Position numbers and translations under genes: made by a program. From the NCBI RefSeq assembly GCF_036961565.1, contig NZ_JBAMDD010000007.1, positions 186,001-250,000 on the forward strand: a DNA stretch of 64,000 nt, given 5' to 3'. Under the pieces are notes generated by a model that saw nothing but the letters and a program-made list of their open reading frames with translations, was not told the origin of the DNA and did not search any database. Positions 44,701-53,390 of the stretch are shown here, piece after piece. Positions within the stretch are counted from its first letter, which is position 1. The number at the start of each line of letters is the position of its first letter. The stretch is from Chitinimonas sp036961565. Lineage in GTDB: Bacteria; Pseudomonadota; Gammaproteobacteria; Burkholderiales; Chitinimonadaceae.

Positions 44701-46802
44701 ACCAGGCGATTCAGGCTGTCATACTGGTAACGCGTGACAAGGCCAAGCTCATCGATATCTTGCGACGGATTGCCTAGCGGGCCATAGCACTTCTGGCGCA
44801 GACAGCGATTAGGGCTCCCCCCCGCCATGGATGGGTCGCCGTTATCCATCAATTTGACCGGCCGGCCTAGTGCATCGAAAAACAGTTCTGTGAGATAGCC
44901 ATTCGGCGCACTGCTCAAGACACTGTTAGCCTGATCGGTTGCAAACAGCTTGTAGGTGGTCAACGTCGTCAATCCGAGCGCATCAGTTTGCTTGCTTACG
45001 CGACCGAGCAAGTCGAACTCGAAGGTTTGGCTCTCTCCAAGCGGGGTTGTCATGAGTACCGCCGGACCGGCTGGCTTGGTGACATCATAGGTAGTCTTGG
45101 TAACGGCACCGATGGCGTTGGTCAGCGATACCGTCAGGAGGTAAGCACTGGGGTCATACGCGTAGGCACAGGTCGAACTGGTCGACGCCACGCTGCCCTC
45201 GGAATAGCTTGCATCCTGCGACCAAGCCAGCGCCGTGGATATCAGCCTCCCTTGCGGGTCGTAGCCGTAGCAGGTGGTTTTCCAGGGTGCCCAGCTATCC
45301 TGTGCATTGGTCCTGAACAGTACGGCTGCCGAAGCCAGGCTCTTTTGATCGGCTGACAGCGTGTAGGCTACCTGCCTTTGAAAGCCGGTGACATTGTCGA
45401 TATAAATTTCGGTGGCAGGCATCTCCCCGCCCCAGGATGCCACCGTATAAGTGAAGCTCGCAGCAACCTGGCTTTTGTAAGCCTGCGCAGTCCGGTCATA
45501 GCAAAGCTCTTCCGATGACAACATCTGCCCATAATCGTCATAGCTGCTAGTCGATTTTCGTATCCGCAGGTAGTCGTTCACGGCGGCGGAATAGACGAAC
45601 TGCTCGGTCGTGACGGGCCTGTTGTAATTGACCGAACGTGCGTGTAAATCCGGATTGATCAAATAGCTGTATAGCGCGCGGTACCCGCACTGGACCTCGT
45701 GTGAGGCATCTACTAGATAGTGTTCCTCGCGGACCGGCGCGTGCAGATAGTTGTAATACACCCTGGATGCCGAAAGCAGGGCACCGCTTGCATCGCACTT
45801 GGAAGTCAACACGTCGTAGATATACAAGGTGTTGTTGCTGTCCATCAGGCTATCGGTCCCTGCCGACATCCGATACCCCGCCGCATAACCGGTAAAGGTA
45901 TTACCGTCGCTATCGGTACCGAAGGCATACGTCGTGCAATCGGCGATGCTGGCATCACTATCCAAGTGGGTTAGCATGGAGACCGCCGGAAAAGCCGATT
46001 CCGCACCATTGGCGTCCACATAGGCAATACCGGTGTACGTCATCGTGGTATTCAGACCCGTGGGGTACTGGATAGTCGAGACCACGGTTTGGTTAGCGCA
46101 GGTGGTGTAATTCAGCACCGTCGCATTGCCAAGAGGATCGACGATGTTTTCCACGCCACGCGAGGAAAAGTTAATCGTGTTTTGTCCGCCGTCGGGAGTG
46201 GTGATGATGATTGCGTTCGAACCATAACCAAAACGCACAACCTGACCAAAACTATCGGTGATGTAATCAAGCTGATTGTTCAATGCCCCGCTGAACTGAT
46301 CGGTATAGAAATAATTGATGTGGTTGCCGAACAAGTCGGCGTGCTCGACCAGCTTGCCAGTGGCATCGTAGTAGTCGCATCCGCCATCGCCATAGCTCAG
46401 TTTGTAGGCATATGTGCCCGGCTGGCCCGAGGGTAGCGGCTGGTCAGGCACCACTGGCGAAAACTTGATCCCATGATCATTCAGGTAACGCAGCCCTGAC
46501 TGATAACCGGTTTCGTCCGACCAGGTGAGGTCAATGATGCTGGTTTGGCCTTGAGTGGTAAGGGATGAGCCAGGCACGACGAACGCAATGCCAAAGCTCC
46601 ACCCTGACGGCAAGCCCATCAGGCCCGTGGTACCCGACGCGTAGGACAGATTGATGTTGAGCCCTATGCTGGAGGTGATACCCCGAAGGCTCACGAGCGA
46701 TTTGGAAAAGGTAAATGACCCGGTGTTAGGATTTACCGATTCTGCGGTAGAAAAAGACTGGTTGAACGCTTGGGAATTCTGGTATTGACTGCTGCCGCTC
46801 AT
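41748..46802 (-). CDS. Rhs/YD-repeat polymorphic toxin
   Basis: 1684 aa, ATG after AGGAGG. No signal peptide. Residues about 1-200 form an N-terminal YD-type shell region beginning MSGSSQYQNSQAFNQ; many YD repeats follow (for example YDSLNRLVQSTDPLGN and YDKVGKLLQTAWNGG). The Rhs core motif NGLVYLRARYYHPGLMRFMTMDSV ends in NLIDPTG near residue 1333 and marks the toxin boundary, here written in two parts. The C-terminal 350 residues contain Gly/Ala-rich hydrophobic segments, then a tip with AAHGAG (His1587) and VMSCHSA (Cys1642). No VgrG, PAAR or Tc genes are nearby. GC is lower than in flanking genes, indicating an acquired element. Confidence 0.88.
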   Translation of the reverse strand: MSGSSQYQNSQAFNQSFSTAESVNPNTGSFTFSKSLVSLRGITSSIGLNINLSYASGTTGLMGLPSGWSFGIAFVVPGSSLTTQGQTSIIDLTWSDETGYQSGLRYLNDHGIKFSPVVPDQPLPSGQPGTYAYKLSYGDGGCDYYDATGKLVEHADLFGNHINYFYTDQFSGALNNQLDYITDSFGQVVRFGYGSNAIIITTPDGGQNTINFSSRGVENIVDPLGNATVLNYTTCANQTVVSTIQYPTGLNTTMTYTGIAYVDANGAESAFPAVSMLTHLDSDASIADCTTYAFGTDSDGNTFTGYAAGYRMSAGTDSLMDSNNTLYIYDVLTSKCDASGALLSASRVYYNYLHAPVREEHYLVDASHEVQCGYRALYSYLINPDLHARSVNYNRPVTTEQFVYSAAVNDYLRIRKSTSSYDDYGQMLSSEELCYDRTAQAYKSQVAASFTYTVASWGGEMPATEIYIDNVTGFQRQVAYTLSADQKSLASAAVLFRTNAQDSWAPWKTTCYGYDPQGRLISTALAWSQDASYSEGSVASTSSTCAYAYDPSAYLLTVSLTNAIGAVTKTTYDVTKPAGPAVLMTTPLGESQTFEFDLLGRVSKQTDALGLTTLTTYKLFATDQANSVLSSAPNGYLTELFFDALGRPVKLMDNGDPSMAGGSPNRCLRQKCYGPLGNPSQDIDELGLVTRYQYDSLNRLVQSTDPLGNVGTTVFDDAQLSVSAYTNDILRDVTQLDGLGRTQTLTSYPDPDDSASAYAKLNESEYSGLGQILRTVISQLPKQGGNPQALYENSYSYDVEAKVITEVCSGYSGPQLTTTRNTFYDLFGNPLGYAKQTDYADGRSFQNDACIPRYNAANLLVSVTNQLGQVESYSYDDDGRMLTRTRFDGTVISYSYDKVGKLLQTAWNGGSIDCSYYPNDRIKSVTLGGAAILYDYYLDGSAKSITYPDGRSQSYSVDTFSRITSQTDASGMVTSNLFDTYGRIAKRTNGIDTITNVYGTINHTAGVLQGVELTGSGQFTWQYAYNGFGELSATAIANAAGASVLNTRYTRDTASRLIETAVSSATCNDFAVNYSRSCLYDGLNQLVGATTTYSNGKPAVQIAFAYDGNGNPLSKTTNGVVSDYTYNAIDQLVGAGIVYDQNGRMTSDGSGRQYAYNALDQLIQISGSAPAPADYDYYPDGALASNSNTASGSKLQYYYNGAVNAILSQSTAEDWTSFLFSGPDRLAAYEGQQASSYYMTAAGSTALLQDANGESAIFSYDPYGAVTSQGDISAKQSFTWNQEYADPSNGLVYLRARYYHPGLMRFMTMDSVLNDNRYAYCSGDPINLIDPTGHSEAANIAGAVVGGIVGSVATVFTGFFGGMAAAMVFGPESLLASTGVTALAGATGSITANGYRAAISGQKLSGGRALMDLASGALGGAVGAGVGGYAGRVAMRNALSQGLSQSAITRIGAVCSAGIGGLAGAATSAGVTSLATGQPFFSKTTALSMTVGFFGGAGGGLLTSGAYLGLLSNKIIPVPLTESELDLITPARDQRGAMLSKRLLVMAPQPEANATADQFFARYGNYDAALTLDYQPGSQTYDTIAAHGAGNTMFASVEYKPGGILTREPNMVRPITGKLFARYASDAWRGRDATEAIKVMSCHSAFSNAQSIADAFGSETFGGYPEINRFTFTDWQVRQPRRQG

Positions 46803-46845
46803 GATAAGCGCCTCCTATCCGCATCTATTTTGGTGTCGACAGCAG

Positions 46846-46879
46846 CCATACCGTCCCAAGGCAGACAGGGACGGTATGG
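46846..46879 (-). promoter_or_regulatory. 12-bp perfect hairpin between the secreted protein gene and rhs
   Basis: CCATACCGTCCC pairs with GGGACGGTATGG around a 10-base loop. There is no T tract on the minus strand, so it is more likely an attenuating, stabilising or processing element than a terminator. It lies about 30 bases before the rhs ribosome-binding site. Confidence 0.5.
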
Positions 46880-46949
46880 CGTGAGTCATCGATTGTATGA
46901 AGCCCAATACTCGTTCAAGCAACAATGAGGCAAACGACGGCACTCAGCC

Positions 46950-47468
46950 TTAGTTTGCCGTGCCGGGTGAGAAGATGATGTACAAAGGCCCCTTGGTGCC
47001 GCTGTCCCATTTTTGCGAAGTGCTGCCACAGAGTGTTTCGTTGGCACATACTTGGGCCGACTTCGCTGGACTGAGGTCTACGTGATAGTGGCTGAAGTCG
47101 TAATTGAAATGCGCATTGGTGGCGCCGCTATACTGGGTGTTGGGGATGGTATAGCTGAGTACCCAGTTCGACTTGGAACCAAAGCAGGTTTTACCGTGGT
47201 TGTCGCCATTTTTTTCCTGAACGAAGCCGACAGAGCCGCAGGTTATGCCTTGAGTCGATGCGACGACACTGACGTTGTTACCGATATGGTTCATACAATG
47301 GTCAGTCGCACCGCCAGCAATGAAGTTCACGGTTAAGGGCTGCAACGGTTTAGTGGGAAGATAGACACACGCATTGACATCAGCACCCGCATCGGCAGCC
47401 TGCGCCAGCATGGGCAGTAGGCAGATCGCAGCACTGGACAATACGTAACGGACAGCTTTTAACTTCAT
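46950..47468 (-). CDS. Small secreted Cys-containing protein upstream of rhs
   Basis: 172 aa, ATG after GAGGAGACAAAACC. A classical signal peptide ends near Ala-Gln-Ala-Ala-Asp (residue 24). The mature part has six cysteines in a Gly/Asn/Ser-rich context (NACVYL, DHCMNHIGNN, GITCGSV, KTCFGSKSNW, QVCANETLCGS), suggesting disulphides in an extracellular beta-rich protein. No family recognised. It is 147 bases upstream of rhs on the same strand with a hairpin between, so it may be co-expressed. Codon use is low-GC like rhs and unlike the rest of the window. Confidence 0.7.
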   Translation of the reverse strand: MKLKAVRYVLSSAAICLLPMLAQAADAGADVNACVYLPTKPLQPLTVNFIAGGATDHCMNHIGNNVSVVASTQGITCGSVGFVQEKNGDNHGKTCFGSKSNWVLSYTIPNTQYSGATNAHFNYDFSHYHVDLSPAKSAQVCANETLCGSTSQKWDSGTKGPLYIIFSPGTAN

Positions 47469-48310
47469 GGTTTTGTCTCCTCATCAGTTTGGTTAAGTGT
47501 CGAAAAAATCTGGTTGAAGCTCGCTTGCGGCGACTCGCATATCGACACAGGCACACCATCGGCGCCGAATGCGACAACCTTGGGCAATCAATCCGTCAGA
47601 TTGAAAATTGATCCGGCAACTTTCCTAGCCGGTAGCGCTCGACCGTGTGCGCCAAGATCTCCACCCTTACGTGCAAGGCGTAACGGAAGAAAATGCAGGC
47701 TCCAGCCGGAGTATGTCCGGCGCGATGCGGGGTAGCCCGAGAGGGTGAGGGATTTGCCAAAAACACATGCTTGCCTCCTTTAGCGCTGCTTTTGTTTGGA
47801 ACAGCGTAGCAGGTGCATGTTGAATTTGCTGAGACAAGCGAAGAGCCACCACAGACGTGACACACGGGTTCCCAACGGCACAGCAGCCCCGTCTGCCCCC
47901 GTCGATTCAGTTCCACTGGCCGAGCGTCACCTTGCTGGAACCGCGACTTGGTTTACCAGCCCGCTATGGGAGATGCTGGCAGGCACCTAGCACGGTTGTT
48001 ATGGGCTAAAGGGGCAATTGCAGATGCTTGCCTCGCCAGCTGCAATGGTGTTGCTTAGAAAGAAAGGTGTTACTCCCGTGCAACGGGAACGCGTTCGTTT
48101 GACCACGTAGCTGAGGCCTGGAGGCCTACTAGATACCCGCATCCAGGTATTCTATGGCTTGGAGCGAGGGGTCACTCCGCCGTCCCGCGCGGCCGCAGGT
48201 GCCGAACGCATTGAGTAAGTCCATCCTGGCAACACCCATATGTTTCGCTTGCACCCACATCAGCGCTGGGTCCAGACAAGTACAGGTAGAGGCGACATAG
48301 GCAAATATCC
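47469..48310. other. Gene-poor flank of the Rhs island
   Basis: About 840 bases with no supported gene. A minus-strand frame of 106 codons (47596-47916) has odd composition and no ribosome-binding site. The promoter of the secreted-protein gene lies at the left end. Several short inverted repeats occur, but no terminal repeats or integrase remnants that would define an element end. Confidence 0.4.
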
Positions 48311-49309
48311 TTATACAAGCACGCTATGGGCAATGCTCACATAAAGCGGGATGCCAAGCAGGATATTGAACGGGAAGGTTATGCCCAGCGACATGCCAAA
48401 ATAGAGCGCGGGTCTCGCTTCGGGGATGGCTAGCCGTAATGCAGCCGGGACGGCTATATAGGACGCGCTGGCTGCGAGGACCATGAGCAAGGCAGCATTC
48501 CCAGCTTGTACGCCCATCAACAAGCAGACGAGCAGGGCGAATCCAGCATGTGCAATTGGCGCCAGTACGGCGTAGGCCAGCAGCCAGGGCGAGCTGCTGC
48601 GTAGCAGGGGAAGCTGTCGGGCCGCGTTCAAGCCCATGTCCAGCAAGAAGAACGCGAGCATCCCCTTGAAAAGGTCGCCAGAGAATGGCTGCATGGCGGC
48701 CATGCCAGCTTCACCTGTCAATAGGCCGATCAGCATGGCGCCAAGCAGCAGCAATTGCGCGCCATCGGTTAATGACTCATGAACCACTTTGCCTATAGAC
48801 ATGCCCCCGCTAGTGGCGGTTGAGAGTACCCCTGCGCCATTTCCAACAACGACTACTACGGCCTTTTGGCGTAGCTGATTGGCGATCAGGACGGCCAGAA
48901 TGATTGCCGGCGCTTCCATCAAGGCCATGGCCGCTGCCATGTGACCGCCAAAGCTGTAACCACGGCTCTCCAGGTATTGTGTTGCAGTGATAAAGGTAAC
49001 TGCACTCACTGAGCCATAGGTCGCGGCGAGTGCAGCTGCATCAAAACTGCCAACCATCCGGCGCAACAGCTTATAGCCAAGCATTGGTACAAGTATGGCC
49101 AGGCTTACCGCGATGGCGAGCGTAGTCACCACCTCGCCAGTCAGCCCTGAGTGCGCCAAGGCAAAGCCTCCCTTAAGCCCGAGCGCCATGAGGAGGTAAA
49201 GGGACAGAAAACGGGAAATAGCCGGTGGAATTTCAAGATTGGACTTGAGCAGCCCGGCTGCGACGCCGAAGACAAAAAACAGAATGGCGGGATCTAGCAG
49301 ACTTTGCAC
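48311..49309 (-). CDS. sbtA: SbtA-type sodium-dependent bicarbonate transporter
   Basis: About 333 aa from GTG at 49309, nine bases after GGAGG; an ATG at 49339 would place that site inside the gene. Ten hydrophobic helices in two repeats are visible, with the family start QSLLDPAILFFVFGVAAGLLKS, the conserved TYGSVSAVTFITA and GHMAAAMALMEAPAI regions of the first half, and ASASYIAVPAALRLAIPEA in the second. SbtA imports bicarbonate with sodium. No SbtB PII-like gene is adjacent. It is divergent from a CbbR/CmpR-like LysR regulator, the usual control arrangement. In a heterotroph it may supply bicarbonate for carboxylation at high pH. Confidence 0.87.
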   Translation of the reverse strand: MQSLLDPAILFFVFGVAAGLLKSNLEIPPAISRFLSLYLLMALGLKGGFALAHSGLTGEVVTTLAIAVSLAILVPMLGYKLLRRMVGSFDAAALAATYGSVSAVTFITATQYLESRGYSFGGHMAAAMALMEAPAIILAVLIANQLRQKAVVVVVGNGAGVLSTATSGGMSIGKVVHESLTDGAQLLLLGAMLIGLLTGEAGMAAMQPFSGDLFKGMLAFFLLDMGLNAARQLPLLRSSSPWLLAYAVLAPIAHAGFALLVCLLMGVQAGNAALLMVLAASASYIAVPAALRLAIPEARPALYFGMSLGITFPFNILLGIPLYVSIAHSVLV

Positions 49310-49356
49310 GTGACCTATCCTCCGAAAAGTAGGTCGCATGGTAGAGGGGGTGAATT

Positions 49357-49392
49357 GATAATGTAAAATCGATATTTAATATGGCTATTATC
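49357..49392. promoter_or_regulatory. LysR-type operator region between sbtA and lysR
   Basis: An AT-rich window holds GATAAT (49357-49362) and ATTATC (49387-49392) as an inverted repeat enclosing TAAAATCGATATTTA (49364-49378), itself near-palindromic around ATCGAT. T-N11-A spacings typical of LysR sites occur. It sits in the 94-base divergent promoter region. Confidence 0.5.
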
Positions 49393-49403
49393 GAGGTTTA
49401 TCT

Positions 49404-50321
49404 ATGAACATCACGTTCCGACAACTGCAACTTTTCCTCGCCCTAGCTGAGCATGGCAGCATCAGCGCGGCGGCAAGAGCGTGTCATGTCACTCAGCCAA
49501 CGGTCTCTATGCAACTGCGCGAACTGGCTGAGAATGTGGGTTTGCCACTCTATGAGGTGATCAGAAAGCGGGTGTTTTTGACCGAGGCGGGGCGGCTCCT
49601 GCAGCAGTCTGCGCAAGTTATGCAGAAGGAGTTGGAGGTGTTTGGTCAGCGAATTGATCAACTCCGAGGACTGCAACGGGGACGGTTACGGGTTGCCGTG
49701 GTCAGCACCGCAAAATACTTTGTTCCCAATTTGCTGGGCGCATTCTGCCATCGGTATCCTGATGTCGATGTCAGCCTCTCCATTCTTAACCGGGATGGTG
49801 TCTTGCAGCGACTGCGTTCGAACGAGGACGATCTTTACGTCATGTCCAACCCACCGCAGGATATGGATGTCACCACAGAAGCCTTCCTCCCCAACCCGCT
49901 CGTCGTGGTGGTGCACATTAATCACCCGCTTGCTTCGAGCCAGCAGATTCCACTTGATACCTTGATGGGTGAACGGTTCATCCTGCGAGAGCAGGGTTCC
50001 GGTACGCGCCGTGCGTGCGATCGGCATTTTGCTGCGCTGGGCCTGCAGCCGAATATTCGCATGGAGCTGGGAAGTAACGAGGCAATCAAGCACTCTGTTG
50101 CGGCCAACCTGGGCGTGTCAGTACTTTCCCGCCACACGTTGCATAGCGATCCTGCAGTCGATGGCCTCGCCGTGCTGGATGTGGTGGGGTTCCCGGTTGA
50201 ATCGAATTGGTACATTGTTCAGCCGTGCGGCAAATTGTTACCACCTATTGCTGCTGAATTTCTGCAACATTTACGTGAACATGTAGGCACGCTACCGCGT
50301 ATCAATGGAGTGGATACATGA
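49404..50321 (+). CDS. LysR-family regulator, CbbR/CmpR-like
   Basis: 305 aa, ATG after GAGG. The N-terminal winged helix is canonical (ITFRQLQLFLALAEHGSISAAARACHVTQPTVSMQLRELAENVGLPLYE, shown here in overview), followed by the LysR substrate-binding domain with RLRVAVVSTAKYFVPNLLG and the ILREQGSGTRRACDRHF motif that CbbR/CmpR proteins share. Those relatives sense carbon-fixation or bicarbonate-related metabolites. Divergence from sbtA strongly suggests it controls that transporter. The last residues overlap nothing; a shared terminator with cspA follows. Confidence 0.88.
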   Translation: MNITFRQLQLFLALAEHGSISAAARACHVTQPTVSMQLRELAENVGLPLYEVIRKRVFLTEAGRLLQQSAQVMQKELEVFGQRIDQLRGLQRGRLRVAVVSTAKYFVPNLLGAFCHRYPDVDVSLSILNRDGVLQRLRSNEDDLYVMSNPPQDMDVTTEAFLPNPLVVVVHINHPLASSQQIPLDTLMGERFILREQGSGTRRACDRHFAALGLQPNIRMELGSNEAIKHSVAANLGVSVLSRHTLHSDPAVDGLAVLDVVGFPVESNWYIVQPCGKLLPPIAAEFLQHLREHVGTLPRINGVDT

Positions 50322-50411
50322 ACCATCGTATTGAATGATCTGGACCGGGTTGTCTATGCATTCTGGTGGTCTAGCCGGATCTGGGGAACTGGGGATCAGG
50401 GCCTCAGGCAA

Positions 50412-50439
50412 TAAAAAACCCGGCTTGCGCCGGGTTTTT
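50412..50439. terminator. Terminator between lysR and the cold-shock gene
   Basis: Stem ACCCGGC/GCCGGGT with loop TTGC, A6 on the left and T5 on the right; usable from both directions by the convergent genes. Confidence 0.9.
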
Positions 50440-50465
50440 GCTACCACTCAAACAGGTCTAATGAA

Positions 50466-50669
50466 TTAGACGGGCTTGATGTTGGAAGCTTGCTTGCCCT
50501 TGGGGCCAGTGGTCACGTCGAACGAGACCTTTTGGTTCTCAGCCAGCGACTTGAAGCCGTTGGATTGAATTTGCGAGAAGTGCGCGAACAGGTCGTCGCC
50601 GCCTTCGTCAGGGGTGATGAAGCCGAAGCCCTTGGAGTCATTGAACCACTTAACGGTACCGGTTGCCAT
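50466..50669 (-). CDS. Cold-shock protein, CspA family
   Basis: 67 aa single cold-shock domain. RNP1 KGFGFI and RNP2-like LFAHFS are present with the usual NDSKG and GPKGKQASNIKP ends. It binds single-stranded RNA/DNA as an RNA chaperone. ATG follows AAGGAAAAGCATC. A plausible promoter (TTGTTT, 16-17 bases, TACATT) lies only about 30-50 bases upstream, so the leader would be much shorter than the thermosensing leader of E. coli cspA; this paralogue may not be cold-induced in that way. Confidence 0.95.
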   Translation of the reverse strand: MATGTVKWFNDSKGFGFITPDEGGDDLFAHFSQIQSNGFKSLAENQKVSFDVTTGPKGKQASNIKPV

Positions 50670-50873
50670 GATGCTTTTCCTTGTTGGAAATAATGTAAAG
50701 AGTGCGGACGATCAAACAAAGGAGGGCGAATCGGAATACCGCGAGGGTATGAGAACTGCCTGGAACCTACGACTTGAACTGCCTGCAGCGTGCGTTGTAC
50801 GCGAATCAAACCCGCTTGGCAAAGCATTTCGTCAAATACCTGCCAAAAACGCGCCAAACGGTCGATTCCACCC

Positions 50874-51431
50874 CTATTTCGATGCCTTTGTCATGCCCAG
50901 GGCGTCCCAGCCGGTCTGCCCCAGCTCGCGCAAGGTGGCGATGTTCTTCTCGAAGATATCGGCCGCATCGGGGAAGGCCGCCACAGCCCTGTCTATGCTG
51001 TCCTCGCGCAGCAGATGCAGGGTGGGATAGGGCGAGCGGTTGCTGTAGTTGCTGATGTCGTCCGGCTCGGTGTCCGCAAACTGGTACTGCGGGTGAAAGC
51101 TGGCAATCTGTATCACCCCTTCCAGTTCATGCTCGGCCACCACCCCGTCGGCCACATCGAGAAACTCGTTGTAATCGAGGAAGTCATTGAGGATATAGGG
51201 GTGGATCAGCAAGGTGGTGTCGAGTTCCTCGGGGTCGGTCTCAGCCAGCCTGTCCAGCTCGCGGTCCAGGTCTTCCAACAGGGCATCCAGATTGCGGGCT
51301 TCGCTCACCACCAGGCGCACCTGCTGTTTGACATACACCGCCTTGGCGAAGGGGCAGAGATTCAGCCCTATGACGGCTTTTTCCAGCCAGTCGCGGGTGG
51401 CAGTAATGACGGATTCGTGCTCGTTTGTCAT
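50874..51431 (-). CDS. DUF1415 family protein
   Basis: 185 aa from ATG at 51431. The sequence follows the DUF1415 pattern: WLEKAVIGLNLCPFAKAVYV at the N-terminus, LLIHPYILNDFLDYNEFLDVAD in the middle, and IQIASFHPQYQFADTEPDDISNYSNRSPYPTLHLLRE towards the end, quoted here only to locate the conserved blocks. The conserved Cys-Pro-Phe and His-Pro-Gln-Tyr-Gln-Phe suggest an enzymatic or metal site, but the family has no established function. It is divergent from the HD-GYP gene across 64 bases. No signal peptide. Confidence 0.85.
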   Translation of the reverse strand: MTNEHESVITATRDWLEKAVIGLNLCPFAKAVYVKQQVRLVVSEARNLDALLEDLDRELDRLAETDPEELDTTLLIHPYILNDFLDYNEFLDVADGVVAEHELEGVIQIASFHPQYQFADTEPDDISNYSNRSPYPTLHLLREDSIDRAVAAFPDAADIFEKNIATLRELGQTGWDALGMTKASK

Positions 51432-51495
51432 GGCGTAATAGGGGAAGCGGATCAGGCTTGCTATTCTACTGCTTAAGTCCACCGGCATCGCCACC

Positions 51496-52779
51496 ATGAC
51501 AAACACCAGCCCCAGCCAACCTACGTATATCGTTCCTGCGCAATTGCGGCTTGGCCTGTATGTCAGGCTGGAGCTCGACTGGCTGTCGCATCCGTTTACC
51601 TTCAACCAGTTCAAGATCACCAAACAGGAGCAGATAGACACCCTGCGCTCCCTGGGACTGGAGCGCATACGCATCGACGTCAAGCGCAGCGATGTGCAGC
51701 CCCTGCCCGCCCCGACCGACCCCGAACCGGCCGTCCCCGCCGCCCAACGTGAAGCCCAGGACGCAGCCATCGTCGCCAAGCGGGTCAGGGTGGAAAAACT
51801 CACCCAGCACCGCGCCGCCCTCAATGAATGTGAACGCAAGTTCCAGGGGGCCGCACGGGCGCTCAAGACCATTACCCGCAACCTGTTCGCCCGCCCAGGC
51901 GAATCCATGGCAGAGGCCGCAGAGCTGATCAACAGCCTGGTGGACTCCATGCTCACCGATCGCGATATCGCCATCCACCTGATGAACGATAAGCTGGGTG
52001 GTGAGGAAGTGTATTTCCACCAGCTCAATGTTGCCGTACTGGCCATGATGCTGGGTAAGCAGCTGCACATGGACAGGGAGCAGCTGACCGAGATCGGCAT
52101 GGGTGCGCTGTTCCACGATATCGGCAAGATGGAGCTGCCCAGCCAGTTGTTGCAGAAGACCGATGCGCTCAGCCCCAGCGAGCAGGATCTGATGATGCGG
52201 CATACCCATTACGGCCTGGAAATAGGCAAGAAGCTGGGCCTGACGCCAGAGGCCCTGGCCATCGTGTTCCAGCACCATGAATGCGTGGACGGCAGCGGCT
52301 ACCCCCATGCCTTGCGCGGCGAAGGCATATTGCCGTTGTCGCGGCTGGTGGCCATCGTCAATGAGTACGATAACCTCTGCAACCGCCCCAACCCCCGCGA
52401 CTCGCTCACGCCCTATGAAGCGCTGGCCACCATGTTCGGCCAGCAGCGTGCCCGCTTCGAGGCACAGGCCCTGGGCATCTTTATCCGCTGCATGGGCGTT
52501 TACCCGCCTGGCACCCTGGTGCAGCTCTCCAACAATGCGCTGGGGCTGGTCATGGCGGTGAATTCCAGCAAACCGCTCAAACCCACGGTGCTGATCTACG
52601 ACCCCAGCGTGCCCAAGCACGAGGCCATCATCCTCGATCTGGAGAGCGAGGCCGAGCTCACCATCATCAAGAGCATACGCCCCGGGCAATTGCCCCAGCA
52701 GGTGTTTACCTACCTCAATCCGCGCAAGCGCATGACTTACTACTGCGATACCGTACCCGGCCCTGCTCAGGGCGGCTGA
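51496..52779 (+). CDS. HD-GYP domain c-di-GMP phosphodiesterase
   Basis: 427 aa. The N-terminal 100 residues resemble DUF3391, the usual partner domain. The HD-GYP domain has His207-Asp208 in ALFHDIGKMELP, and HHECVDGSGYP at 260-270 with an intact Gly-Tyr-Pro, so it is predicted catalytically active in hydrolysing c-di-GMP to GMP. No receiver or membrane segment: it is soluble and not obviously two-component controlled. It would lower c-di-GMP and favour motility, in line with the chemoreceptors in this window. Its end overlaps the convergent Cys-cluster gene by 13 bases. Confidence 0.93.
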   Translation: MTNTSPSQPTYIVPAQLRLGLYVRLELDWLSHPFTFNQFKITKQEQIDTLRSLGLERIRIDVKRSDVQPLPAPTDPEPAVPAAQREAQDAAIVAKRVRVEKLTQHRAALNECERKFQGAARALKTITRNLFARPGESMAEAAELINSLVDSMLTDRDIAIHLMNDKLGGEEVYFHQLNVAVLAMMLGKQLHMDREQLTEIGMGALFHDIGKMELPSQLLQKTDALSPSEQDLMMRHTHYGLEIGKKLGLTPEALAIVFQHHECVDGSGYPHALRGEGILPLSRLVAIVNEYDNLCNRPNPRDSLTPYEALATMFGQQRARFEAQALGIFIRCMGVYPPGTLVQLSNNALGLVMAVNSSKPLKPTVLIYDPSVPKHEAIILDLESEAELTIIKSIRPGQLPQQVFTYLNPRKRMTYYCDTVPGPAQGG

Positions 52780-53102
52780 TCACCGACTTCCGCATCGGAA
52801 TCACACCCCTGCCCTGCCGCGATGCGACGGGCCAACCAACGGCGGGCAAGGCCATGTAGGGGTGTGGGCAAATAAGGCAGATACCGGCCGGGCTGCAGCA
52901 ACAGGCCACAGCCATAACGGCCTGCCTGGGCCTGCCAGACCAACGCCGGACAAGCCCCCTGGCGCACACCGAACATGCGCTGCCCCACCGGGCAGGGCTC
53001 GGCCGCGCAACAGACACCGCAGCCGTTGCAAGGTTCGCCCCAGGCCGGTTTGGCCGGGGCGGCAGAATACAGATGGATGACTTGATAAACCGACTGAGGC
53101 AT
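52767..53102 (-). CDS. YkgJ-like cysteine-cluster protein
   Basis: 111 aa, ATG after GAGGCC. It contains CNGCGVCC near residues 25-32, then CPVG, and two later cysteines (ACPAL, YGCGLL), the spacing of YkgJ/CxxCxxCC cluster proteins presumed to bind zinc or iron-sulphur. No signal peptide. It is shorter than many members and basic at the C-terminus. Its stop overlaps the HD-GYP stop tail-to-tail. Confidence 0.7.
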   Translation of the reverse strand: MPQSVYQVIHLYSAAPAKPAWGEPCNGCGVCCAAEPCPVGQRMFGVRQGACPALVWQAQAGRYGCGLLLQPGRYLPYLPTPLHGLARRWLARRIAAGQGCDSDAEVGDQPP

Positions 53103-53390
53103 GGCCTCAGTTTAGAGCGGAATCTGATCTCTCATGGTCACCCTTGCTGATGCTTGTGAACATGGCGCTGTTCGGGCTCGATCAATGTGACGGCAGTCAT
53201 GACCAGAGACGAGGGCCGATTCTCGGCCTAAGCAGGCATTCGCGCTGGCGGAATGAAGCGGCCACGGCGGTCCCCTACTACAGATTTCAACGTTGGGTAT
53301 AAGCAGCAGGCACAGGTGGACAAAGCCCTCTGGAGCATGTCCGCTCAATGGAGGAGTTAGGGTACGTATTCACGTTGCACGACGCTGGGG

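Noticed and set aside
41748..46802. Assignment of the Rhs protein to a type VI secretion cluster
   Set aside because: No VgrG, PAAR, EagR or Tss gene is present in the window; the delivery route is unknown.
47596..47916. 106-codon minus-strand frame in the Rhs flank
   Set aside because: No ribosome-binding site, unusual residue composition and no signal or domain.
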